This document shows, piece after piece, positions 29,914 to 38,000 of a DNA stretch of 64,000 nucleotides. The DNA comes from a virus. The position numbers were made by a program, and so were the translations under genes. Under the pieces are notes generated by a model, which saw only the letters and a list, made by a program, of their open reading frames with translations, did no database searches and was not told the origin of the DNA. The first letter of the stretch is position 1. Each line of letters opens with the position of its first letter. The stretch is taken from IMG/VR virus record IMGVR_UViG_3300036790_000419, positions 84,914 to 148,913 of that record; one strand, 5' to 3'.

Positions 29914-30594
29914 ATGCACGCACGCCTAGCGTCCCTTCTTCCGCCTGTCGCCTTGTCCGTCGCCGTCGCCGCGGCAGCACCCCTGGTCCCGCACCAGGCC
30001 GCAGTCGTCCCGGAGCCCGCCGTTGACGAGGCTCACGTTCAGCACGCCACCCTGGCCGTTCCCGCCGCGCACGTGCGCCGGGCGGCCCCGGGCACCTATA
30101 CCGTCCGTGCCGGCGACACCCTGTCCGCCATCGCCGGCAGCCTCTGCGGCGACCCGGGCGACTACCTTGCCCTGGCCTACAACAACCAGGTCGCCAACCC
30201 TGACCTCATCTACGCCGGGCAGGTGTTCAGGGCGGCCTGCCAGGCTGCCGCGCAGGCCGTCGCCGGCCGGTACGCCCTGCCGCCTAGTTCGCCGCCCGCG
30301 CGCCGTTACACGGCCCCCGCCGCGCGGGCGACGGAGACCCTCGGGGCAGGCACCTACCACGGTGACAGCGGCATGCAGGCGTGCATCATCGCCCGCGAGT
30401 CCGGCGGTAACAGCCAGGTGACGAACTCATCGGGCCACTACGGCCTTTACCAGTTCAGCGAGCAGACCTGGGCCGCGCACGGCGGCAACCCAGCCGACTT
30501 CGGTCACGCTTCTATCGCGGAGCAGAACCAGGTGTACGCGCAGACAGTGCATGACGACGGGTACTCAGACTGGAGCCAGTACGACGGCTGCTAG
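29914..30594 (+). CDS. secreted LysM plus transglycosylase-like wall hydrolase
   Basis: The 226-residue protein has a signal peptide (residues 1-28), a LysM domain (YTVRAGDTLSAIAGSLCGD to NPDLIYAGQVF), a Pro/Ala linker and a C-terminal Rpf/lysozyme-like domain: ACIIARESGGNSQVTNSSGH with catalytic-type E162, then YGLYQFSEQTWAAHGG. It cleaves glycan strands outside the membrane. Very like host secreted hydrolases, so it may be host-derived and serve as a signal-exported lysin. Confidence 0.85.
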   Translation: MHARLASLLPPVALSVAVAAAAPLVPHQAAVVPEPAVDEAHVQHATLAVPAAHVRRAAPGTYTVRAGDTLSAIAGSLCGDPGDYLALAYNNQVANPDLIYAGQVFRAACQAAAQAVAGRYALPPSSPPARRYTAPAARATETLGAGTYHGDSGMQACIIARESGGNSQVTNSSGHYGLYQFSEQTWAAHGGNPADFGHASIAEQNQVYAQTVHDDGYSDWSQYDGC

Positions 30595-30610
30595 CCGGCC
30601 TTTTCCTGAC

Positions 30611-30648
30611 CCGATTAAGAGGGCGTCCCGGACTTCCCGGGACGCCCT
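30611..30648 (+). promoter_or_regulatory. start-associated motif followed by hairpin leader
   Basis: CCGATTAAGAGGGCGTC (30611-30627) matches the 17-base block except for GTC. A perfect 12-bp hairpin (30620-30631 / 30637-30648, 5-base loop) follows, then the AGGAGG of the next gene. A transcription start here would give a hairpin-capped mRNA. Confidence 0.5.
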
Positions 30649-30667
30649 TCGTCGTGCAGGAGGCGGC

Positions 30668-31465
30668 ATGCCGCGGCAGGCAGGCAAGTACGGACGTCTC
30701 CGGCCCGACCCGGGCCGGCCCAGGCTGATCCTGGAGAAGTACCTGGACCCGCGGGCCCCGCTGCAGCTGGCCGGCCTGCCCGCGGTCCCGCTGACCGAGG
30801 ACGTGGACCGGGCCAGCGAGGTGACCAGCTGGCCCATGTACCTGAACGACCAGCTCGGGGACTGCACCATCGCCGCCGTCGGGCACATGTACGGCGCCTG
30901 GACCCGCTACGCGGGCCGCACCGAGGCGCTGTTCGCCGACGGCCAGGTGCAGTCGGTGTACTCGCGGGTCGGCGGCTACGTGCCCGGCCAGCCCGACACC
31001 GACCAGGGATGCGTCATGCAGGACGTGCTGGCCGACCAGAAGTCCGTCGGCATGACCGACGCCGACGGCCGGGTGCACAAGGTCGCGGGCTACGCGGCGC
31101 TGGGCAACCCGCACGACGCCATGCTGCTCGGCCAGGTGCTGGAGGTGTTCGGCTCGGTCTACGTCGGCATCGAGGTCCAGCAGGAGATGGAGACCGAGTT
31201 CGCGCAGGGCAAGCCCTGGAGCTGGAAGGCCGGCTCGGAGGTCATCGGCGGGCACGCGATCTGCCTGCAGCGCCGCCTGGGCAAGGGCGCCGCCCCGTAC
31301 GAGTACGTCACCTGGGGCGCGCTGCAGCCGGCCACCAAGAAGTTCCAGGCCGACGCCGTCGAGGAGGCCTGGGCGGTGGTCACCGAGGACTGGCTGAACG
31401 ACCAGAGCGTCACCGCCGAGGGCCTGGACCTGGACCAGCTGCTCGCCGACATGAGGCACGTCTGA
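30668..31465 (+). CDS. cysteine peptidase-like phage protein
   Basis: The 265-residue protein has a papain/C39-like core: LNDQLGDCTIAAVGHMYGAW with C66 as likely nucleophile, and GGHAICLQ with H196. GCAGGAGGC precedes the ATG at 30668. It lacks a signal peptide. Placed among wall enzymes, it may cut peptide cross-links, but proteins of this kind in actinophages have no proven role. Confidence 0.6.
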   Translation: MPRQAGKYGRLRPDPGRPRLILEKYLDPRAPLQLAGLPAVPLTEDVDRASEVTSWPMYLNDQLGDCTIAAVGHMYGAWTRYAGRTEALFADGQVQSVYSRVGGYVPGQPDTDQGCVMQDVLADQKSVGMTDADGRVHKVAGYAALGNPHDAMLLGQVLEVFGSVYVGIEVQQEMETEFAQGKPWSWKAGSEVIGGHAICLQRRLGKGAAPYEYVTWGALQPATKKFQADAVEEAWAVVTEDWLNDQSVTAEGLDLDQLLADMRHV

Positions 31466-31468
31466 GCC

Positions 31469-31999
31469 GTGAACGGGGCCGCGCTCGCCCTGGTCCTGAG
31501 CGTCGCGGGGGCATTCCTCGGCGGCGTCGGGACCTTCCTGGGCTACCTGTACGCGCGCTCGCGCAACGCCCGGGACGACGTGAAGGCGGAGACCCGGGCG
31601 CAGGCGGAGGCCAAGGCCGAGCGCGAGGTCACGCACGCCCTCGCGCAGTCAGCCCACGACCTGGCCACCTCGGCGAGGGCGGAGACCCGCGGGCTGCGCT
31701 CGGAGATGACCGCGCAGGACTCCCGGGTCTCCATCCTCGAATCGAAGATGGAGGTCTTCTGGCGGAATGTGGCATTCGACGTGAGCAAGATCCTGCACAG
31801 CCCGCACCCCGGGTGGGAGAACCTGGACGCACTGCTGGAGAAATTCCGGGACGAGGCCATCACGGCCACGGAGATGGCTGACCTGGAAACCCAGCTGCGG
31901 GACATGGTGGAAGGCCGGTGGACCCCGGCCGAGGTGACGCGCGCGGACCAGGTGGCGGCCTCGCTGCTGCTGCGCGCGATCGAGCAGACGAGGGTGTGA
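31469..31999 (+). CDS. membrane-anchored coiled-coil protein, holin-region
   Basis: The 176-residue protein has an N-terminal transmembrane helix (ALALVLSVAGAFLGGVGTFL) and a long charged coiled coil (DDVKAETRAQAEAKAEREVT, onward to residue 100). The position after wall hydrolases and before another membrane protein suggests a lysis role, for example a spanin-like or holin-partner protein. Inference from context. Confidence 0.5.
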   Translation: MNGAALALVLSVAGAFLGGVGTFLGYLYARSRNARDDVKAETRAQAEAKAEREVTHALAQSAHDLATSARAETRGLRSEMTAQDSRVSILESKMEVFWRNVAFDVSKILHSPHPGWENLDALLEKFRDEAITATEMADLETQLRDMVEGRWTPAEVTRADQVAASLLLRAIEQTRV

Positions 32000-32002
32000 A
32001 GG

Positions 32003-32365
32003 ATGTCGGAGGCTGCCTCGCACAACCTGCAGCGGACCGTTGACGAGATCACCGGGTACCGCAAGCGCACCCGGAAGCTGGTCATCGGGCTCATCGCCGT
32101 CACGGTCGTCGCTGTCGTGCTGGCCGTGGCGGCGGTCTACCTCTACATCCGCCAGCACGACAGCAACGTGGGCAACTGCGTGGCGGGCAACCAGACCCGG
32201 ATCCAGCAGGAGCAGCTGTGGAACACGCTGTTCACCCTGGCGTCCAAGAACACCAGCGGCACGCCGCCGACCGCCAAGACGGTGCAACTGACAAAAGAGT
32301 TCCTGGGCGACGTGAAGAAGACTTACGCGCCGGTGGACTGCGGCGCGCGCTACCCGTTCTGGTGA
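32003..32365 (+). CDS. single-pass membrane protein, holin candidate
   Basis: The 120-residue protein has a basic N-terminus, one transmembrane helix (LVIGLIAVTVVAVVLAVAAV, residues 27-46) and an extracytoplasmic part with two Cys (NCVAG, VDCGA) that may form a disulfide. AGGATG start. Proteins of this kind are common in Streptomyces phage lysis regions; holin function is inferred. Confidence 0.55.
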   Translation: MSEAASHNLQRTVDEITGYRKRTRKLVIGLIAVTVVAVVLAVAAVYLYIRQHDSNVGNCVAGNQTRIQQEQLWNTLFTLASKNTSGTPPTAKTVQLTKEFLGDVKKTYAPVDCGARYPFW

Positions 32366-32378
32366 GCTTCCGGCCTCG

Positions 32379-32395
32379 CCGATTAGACGTGCGAA
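32379..32395 (+). promoter_or_regulatory. start-associated motif, detached
   Basis: CCGATTAGACGTGCGAA lies 31 bases upstream of the tail tube ATG, which has its own GGGAGG. Supports a transcriptional reading of the motif. Confidence 0.4.
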
Positions 32396-32425
32396 GACCA
32401 CGGGCTACCGGGAGGTCGCGCGACC

Positions 32426-33088
32426 ATGCCTACCGCCAGCAACACTTTCGCGGGCACGCCGTTTGAGGGTTTCTCCCTCTCGCACGCGGCCATCCTCAAC
32501 GGCAGCACCGGCGCTGAGGGCGCGACCGTTTACGGTGTCCGCAACGGCACCATCAGCACGGACCAGGGCAACTTTGAGAACACTGGTGACGACGTAGTTC
32601 TCAGTGAACATTTTTGGATCAACTTTGCGAATGTGACCATTGAGGAGGGCTACATCCCCTTCTCGACGATCGCGTACATCACCGGCACGCAGGTCACCAG
32701 CTCGGGCGCGGCGGGCGCGGACTACTACGCCATCCCGCTGTGGACCCTGGCCTCCATGAACCAGGTCACCCAGCCGCTGGCCATCCGCGTGCCGTCCAAG
32801 GACGCCGGCGGACAGATCCGGACGCTGGACTTCATCCTGTACCGCGTGCAGTTCCAGCCGTTCAACTTCACGGGCCCCAGTTACAAAACTGGCCTGAGCT
32901 GCAGCATCGCGGGCCGCGCGCTGTTCTCCACCGTCAACGAGATCGGCACCGCGCTGCCCTCCGCCTACGGTGGCACCTCCGGCTCGGCCGGCAACGCCAT
33001 CGGCCGCCTGGTGTCCCTGCCCGGCACCGAGACCGGCGCGTTCGTACCCGAGCCGTTCCAGAGCACTGGCTCCGGGGGCATTGTCTAG
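32426..33088 (+). CDS. major tail protein (tail tube)
   Basis: The 220-residue product is the likely tube subunit: a small-residue-rich, beta-strand protein (FAGTPFEGFSLSHAAILNGS, GATVYGVRNGTISTDQGNF, TLDFILYRVQFQPFNFTG) directly upstream of the tail assembly chaperones. GGGAGG precedes the ATG. No Ig-like extension visible. Confidence 0.7.
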   Translation: MPTASNTFAGTPFEGFSLSHAAILNGSTGAEGATVYGVRNGTISTDQGNFENTGDDVVLSEHFWINFANVTIEEGYIPFSTIAYITGTQVTSSGAAGADYYAIPLWTLASMNQVTQPLAIRVPSKDAGGQIRTLDFILYRVQFQPFNFTGPSYKTGLSCSIAGRALFSTVNEIGTALPSAYGGTSGSAGNAIGRLVSLPGTETGAFVPEPFQSTGSGGIV

Positions 33089-33089
33089 C

Positions 33090-33758
33090 GTGGGCCATGA
33101 CATCGTGGTGTCTTCGCTGGACGCCAATAAGGGCTACGCTCCGTATCCGGATACGCTCAGTACTTTTTCCACGGCTTCCGTGTCTGCTGATGCAGGAGAC
33201 CTCCTGATCTTTTGGATAGCTTCGACGTCAGGCGGCGGTAACTCGTCCAGTATCTCGGGTATTTCCGGGCTGACCTGGGAGAAGCAGGCTGCGCGGTCGT
33301 CTGATCCTGGGGGCCAGAGCCTTCTAGAATGCTGGACCGCCGCTGTCCCTTCTGGTGGTGTGTCCGGGTCGTTGACCGTGGAGTTCGCTGTCGGGACGAG
33401 CCAGTACAACTACGACCTGGATGTGGCCGAGCATGTGTGTTACCTCGTACCCGTAGTCGCCGGTAACGTCCAGACGGCTAGCGAAAACGGGAATCCCTCT
33501 TCGCTTACGTTCGACACTGCCGCAGACGTCGAGAACTTGTTCCTGTTCGGTTGCATGATCGAGTCCAACTCCGGTCAGACGCCTGAAGAGAGCCCGGCCT
33601 GGTCTGTTGTGGCCGATGTTTACCAAGTAGGTTCTTACACTCTTGGGCTGGAGACACAATTGTCGCCGGATGCCACTGATACCACGGCGTCTTCTTCGTG
33701 GTCTACGAATCCGGGCGACCGATGGGCCGGCATCGGCCTTGAGCTGGCGGCATGCTGA
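33090..33758 (+). CDS. beta-rich virion surface protein, domain copy 2
   Basis: The 222-residue product starts at GTG just after the tube gene. It has SADAGDLLIFWIASTSGGG, GLTWEKQAAR and a final GDRWAGIGLELAAC. The layout matches the proteins at 21902 and 47703 (AGD-LLxF...W...). GC is lower than in the neighbours. Possibly a tail-tube decoration inserted by duplication. Confidence 0.55.
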   Translation: MGHDIVVSSLDANKGYAPYPDTLSTFSTASVSADAGDLLIFWIASTSGGGNSSSISGISGLTWEKQAARSSDPGGQSLLECWTAAVPSGGVSGSLTVEFAVGTSQYNYDLDVAEHVCYLVPVVAGNVQTASENGNPSSLTFDTAADVENLFLFGCMIESNSGQTPEESPAWSVVADVYQVGSYTLGLETQLSPDATDTTASSSWSTNPGDRWAGIGLELAAC

Positions 33759-33785
33759 ATGCGTGCAGATAGGGCGGGGCTGTAA

Positions 33786-34016
33786 GTGGCGGGCAAGCAC
33801 CGCAAGAAGACCCGTGATGAGGTAGCAGCGGACGACCTTCTGGAAGTTGAGCCTCAGCCGGGCATCGCAGCCATGGCCCAAGGGTTGCCGGAGGCCGGGG
33901 TTAGCCCGGCTGAGGAGTCACCAGAGCAGCCGGACAACCTGGCCACCGGCGGCGAGGCCCTGGAAGAGCAGCAGCAGAACCCGGACCTGGACGACACCTC
34001 CGGGGCGCACCCGTAG
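33786..34016 (+). CDS. small acidic protein
   Basis: Seventy-six residues from GTG. Basic start (GKHRKKTRDE) then acidic Glu/Gln/Pro-rich and probably disordered. Lies between tail tube and chaperones. Function unknown. Confidence 0.5.
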   Translation: MAGKHRKKTRDEVAADDLLEVEPQPGIAAMAQGLPEAGVSPAEESPEQPDNLATGGEALEEQQQNPDLDDTSGAHP

Positions 34017-34022
34017 CCTGCG

Positions 34023-34039
34023 CCGATTGTCCCGGCATC
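34023..34039 (+). promoter_or_regulatory. start-associated motif, detached
   Basis: CCGATTGTCCCGGCATC fits the block but ends in ATC. The chaperone ATG with its own AGGAGG is 30 bases further. Confidence 0.5.
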
Positions 34040-34066
34040 TGATCCCGAGAGGCCCAGGAGGCCCGC

Positions 34067-34678
34067 ATGCCGGATGACAGCGAATTGGATCGTATCGATC
34101 CACAGCCGGAGACCTGCAAGCTGTCGACCGGCTTCGAGGTCGACATCGTGCGGATGCGCACCCGCCAGTTCTTCCGCCTGCTGCGCGTGCTCACCCACGG
34201 GGCCGGCCCGGCGCTCACCCAGGCCGGGCTCGACTTCTCGGCCGGGGCGGAAGAGTTCGGCCAGAAGCTGCTGATGCTGGTGGTCATGTCCATCCCCGAC
34301 GCCGAGCAGGAGGCGATCGGCTTCCTCGCCTCCATGTGCCGTCCGGCGGGGGTCGTGGACAAGCCGGCCAGCCAGCTCACCAAGCAGGAGAACGAGGCCA
34401 ACCAGGTCCTGTGGGACCGGTACGGCACCGAGCTGCACAACCCGGACCTGGAAGACACCCTTGACCTGATTGAGGTCATCGTCCGCCAGGAGGCCCCGGA
34501 GCTGCAGGCCCTGGGAAAAAAGCTGCAGCGGACACTGGAGGTGTTCCGCAAGACGGGCCAGGACAAGCAGCCGCCGGAGCCGGAGCCGGGCCCGCAGGAG
34601 ATCAACTTGCCGGCGCGTTCGCGGCGGCGTTCGACGGCCTCAGCCATGAGTACGGATGGACCGACGAGTACGTCCTAG
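34067..34678 (+). CDS. tail assembly chaperone, zero-frame product (G-like)
   Basis: The 203-residue protein is needed to load the tape measure. Helical, with FEVDIVRMRTRQFFRLLRVL and an acidic segment. At 34513-34519 it carries the heptamer GGGAAAA read as G-GGA-AAA, the classical -1 slippery site. Downstream of it the zero frame becomes Pro/Glu-rich. AGGAGG precedes the ATG. Confidence 0.8.
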   Translation: MPDDSELDRIDPQPETCKLSTGFEVDIVRMRTRQFFRLLRVLTHGAGPALTQAGLDFSAGAEEFGQKLLMLVVMSIPDAEQEAIGFLASMCRPAGVVDKPASQLTKQENEANQVLWDRYGTELHNPDLEDTLDLIEVIVRQEAPELQALGKKLQRTLEVFRKTGQDKQPPEPEPGPQEINLPARSRRRSTASAMSTDGPTSTS

Positions 34679-35076
34679 ACCTCCCGGTCTGCCGGCTGAG
34701 GCAGTGCCTGGAGGCCGCGGGGGCGCGACGCCGGCGGGAGCAGCTGGCACGGCTGCGGCTGGCCGAGTGGCAGGTGAAGACAGTGTGCCAGTTCATCGGC
34801 GCGCAGGCCGCGATCGACACGTCCAAGACCGGCGGGCGCAACCCGCTGGTGGAGATGGCCGCCTCCATTGACATCTTCGGCGACAAGTCGCCCGAGGAGC
34901 AGGAGCTGGACCGCATCCGCGGCCCGAAGGTCGCTGACTCGGTCGAAGACGACCCGCGGTTCGGCAAGGTGGCCGCTGACCCGGATGCCGGGATCGAGGC
35001 CAGCAACTCGGCCGGCTCGTACGAGGCGTTCATGACGCTCATGGGCGGCCCGCCGCCTGTCCCGGGAAGGGGGTGA
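34067..35076 (+). CDS. tail assembly chaperone, -1 frameshift product (GT-like)
   Basis: Join of 34067-34519 with 34519-35076 in the -1 frame. The fused frame stays open for 185 codons with protein-like sequence (FDGLSHEYGWTDEYVLDL, REQLARLRLAEWQVKTV, VEMAASIDIFGDKSPEEQEL). This conserved G/GT arrangement lies immediately before the tape measure in siphophages. No separate start is needed for the second frame. Confidence 0.8.
34513..34519 (+). other. programmed -1 frameshift site GGGAAAA
   Basis: Heptamer X-XXY-YYZ in the correct phase, followed by further A residues (GGGAAAAAAG), giving slippage from frame 2 to frame 1. Confidence 0.8.
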
Positions 35077-35085
35077 CGCCCCGCC

Positions 35086-38000
35086 ATGGCTTACGAAGGT
35101 CCGTCTTACTGGTACGTGATCTACAAGGCCGTGGGTTTACCCAGGTGACTTCAGCGACCTGATGCGGGACGCGGCCGAGGCCAAGGCCGCGCTGCAGGGC
35201 ATGTCCGACGCGGTCAAGGCGGAAACCGCCGCTGAGGTGACCGGCTCTACGCAAGCCGCCACCGCGCGCCAGAAAGACATCGTCTCCATCCAGCAGGAGA
35301 CGCAGGCCCTGTCCCAGCTGGCCAACTCCGCCAAGCAGACCAACGTTCAGCTGCTCTACGGCGGCCGGAACGACATGACCCAGCACCTGAGCGACATGGC
35401 CCAGGAGCTGAATTACACCACGCTGCTCAACCGCCAGAAGTGGCTCGGGTTCTCCAGCGTGCAGCAGGCCATGTCGTACCGCCAGCAGATGTACAACCTG
35501 GCACTTCTCGAAAACAAGGCCCACTTTGCCGGGTACCTGACGGCCGACCAGTACCTGGGCTTCCTGCAGCGGGAGACCGCGCAGACCGCCGCGCTGTCCG
35601 CCGCCATCCGCGACCGCACCGCCGCCATCGGGTCCGAGACGGCGATGCTGCTCGCGCACACCAACGCCCTGCAGGGCACCAGTCAGACGGCGGGCAGCCT
35701 CGGCGAGGGGCTGACCGCGGTCGGTGCCTACAACGCGGCGCTGGTCGGGCTGCCGGACACGGTGACCACCAAGGCCGTGCTGGACGACAGCCAGGCGATG
35801 GCGCAGCTCGCCGCCTACCGGGCGGCGCTGACCGGGCTCCCGCACGCCGAGCGGATGGACATCGTGTCGGCGGCCACGCGCGCGGGAGGGGTCCCGCTCA
35901 CCCCGCAGCGCGCCGCGGCGCCGGTCGCCGCGCACCCGGGCATCGACTACGCGTCGGTCAACCGCATGCTGTCGCAGGCGGCCAGCCAGGCCCGCCCGGC
36001 CGCGAGCGCGCCACTGGCCCTCGGCGCCGCCGGGCAGTCCGGTGACGCCTTGTCGGCTGCCTCCGGCGAGGCCAGCGCGCTCGCGGCGTCGGTGTCGGCA
36101 CTGAGCGACAAGGCCGCTGTCTCCGCCGACGCGATCCGCAAGTTCCAGGACTCGCTCATGCTCGCCGCGGTGGACGCCCGCGCGCTGGAGCAGGGGCTGG
36201 GCCGCCTGACCGCCGCCGAGCAACTGCTCAGCGAGGCCAGCGGCAAGTTCGGCAGCGCCCAGGTGGGGCGCAGCAACCGGCGCAGGCAGCTCAGCCCGCA
36301 GGAGAGCCAGCAGGGTATCGCGGACGTCGCCGGGCTGCAGGACATCACCGGGGCGCTGCGCGGCGGGGAGATGTCCAATGCGCCGCGCGGCTACCCGCTG
36401 CCCGCGCCCGGCATGCGGATTGTCCCGCCCGCGCAGGGGGGCGGGGAGCAGGACCTGTGGGGCGCGCTCAGCAAGTACATGCAGCCGGCCAAGGCGGCAG
36501 CGCAGGTCAGCGTCGAGGGCGGCGAGCAGTCCGAGGCCGTGCTGGACAAGATCGCCGTCCAGATGCAGTGGCTGGACAAGGAGGACGCCCGGCCGCGCCT
36601 GGACCTGGAGGGCGGCCAGCAGGCCGTTACCGAGGCGGACCTGCTGGCCCGCGAGCTGGCCGAGCTGGACACGCGGTCGCGGCTGAACGTCGGCATCGGC
36701 TTCGAGGAGGTCGAGCAGGCCCGCCTGGAGACGGAGGCACTGGGCGAGGACCTGGCCGGCCTGCCCCGGGAAGTGGACACCGTGCTGGTGGTCGAGTCCA
36801 GCGGCGCGACGCGCGAAGTCCGCGACTACACCCGCGACATCCAGGACATCGAGCGCGAAGTGGGCACCCGCGCCGACTTCGAGGACGCTGACGCCGAGAA
36901 CGGCCTGTCGCGGTACCTGACGGCGCTCATCGAGGCGGTGCAGCACAAGTACGAGTTCTACGCCAGCTTCGATGACACCGCCGCCAAGGAGGAGCTGAGC
37001 GGCTGGATCCGGGAACTGGAGGAGGCCCGGGCGCAGGAGAACCGCATCACCGCCGGCATGGGCGGTGCCTCCGGCGGCGGGGGCGGGGGCGGGCCGCCAG
37101 CGGGAGCAGCCGGCGCGGGCGACGCGCCAGACCCGGGTGACGCCCGGGCGTGGGAGGAAATCGCCAAGGCGATGCGCGACGCGGACCAGTCCGCGATCGA
37201 CGCCAACCGCGCCCTGTACGACGTCAAGGCCGGGCTCGGCGGGATGGCCGACCCCGCCGCCAAGGCTGCCTCCGCGCTGAAGGCCGAGGGCGACGCCGCC
37301 GTCTACATGGGCTGGCGCATCGGGCTGCTGCGCACGCAGGTCCAGCTCTGGTCGGGCGTCTTCGGGGACACCAAGCTCATCGGCGAGGTGGCCCTGTGGC
37401 ACATCCTGCTGGACAGCGTCGTGGAGGTGCTGGCCCTGTGGGTGCCCGCCCTGGCGACCGCCGCGGCCGGGCTCATCGCGTTCGGCGCGGCCGGCTACCA
37501 GTCTTTTAAAGAGATAACCCAGCAGTGGATGACCCTGAGCACGGTCGGCACCGCGCTCAACACGACGATCCCGCCGCTGACTGACAGCTTCGCCAAGCTG
37601 CAGGCCGCGGTCCGGCCGCAGGTTTACGAGCTGCTCGGCGACTACCTGACCGCAGCGGGCGACAAGACCGGCGTCCTCGGCCAGCTCATCAACGAGACTG
37701 GCAGCTACCTCGACAAGTTCGCCGCCAAGGTCGTCGTCGCCATGCAGTCCGGCGGGACCGGGCTGCAGGACTTCCTGTCGGCCGGCGCGAAGGACCTCGC
37801 GCTCATCGGCCAGGGGTTCGCATCCCTGGGCGTCATCGTCGTCAAGTTCATCCAGGCCACGGCCATCACGCACATCGCCGAGGACCTGGCCGCGGTCGGC
37901 GACCTCATCCTCAGGGTCGCCGCCGACGTCGTGTCGATCGTGCCGACGCCGGTCCTGGCCCTCGTGCTGGCCCTGCACGGCGTCATCCTGTGGGGCGGCC

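Noticed and set aside
35039-37978. A 979-codon minus-strand frame opposite the tape measure
   Set aside because: Long antisense frames are expected opposite GC-rich genes; the product is low complexity with no domain and no start signal.
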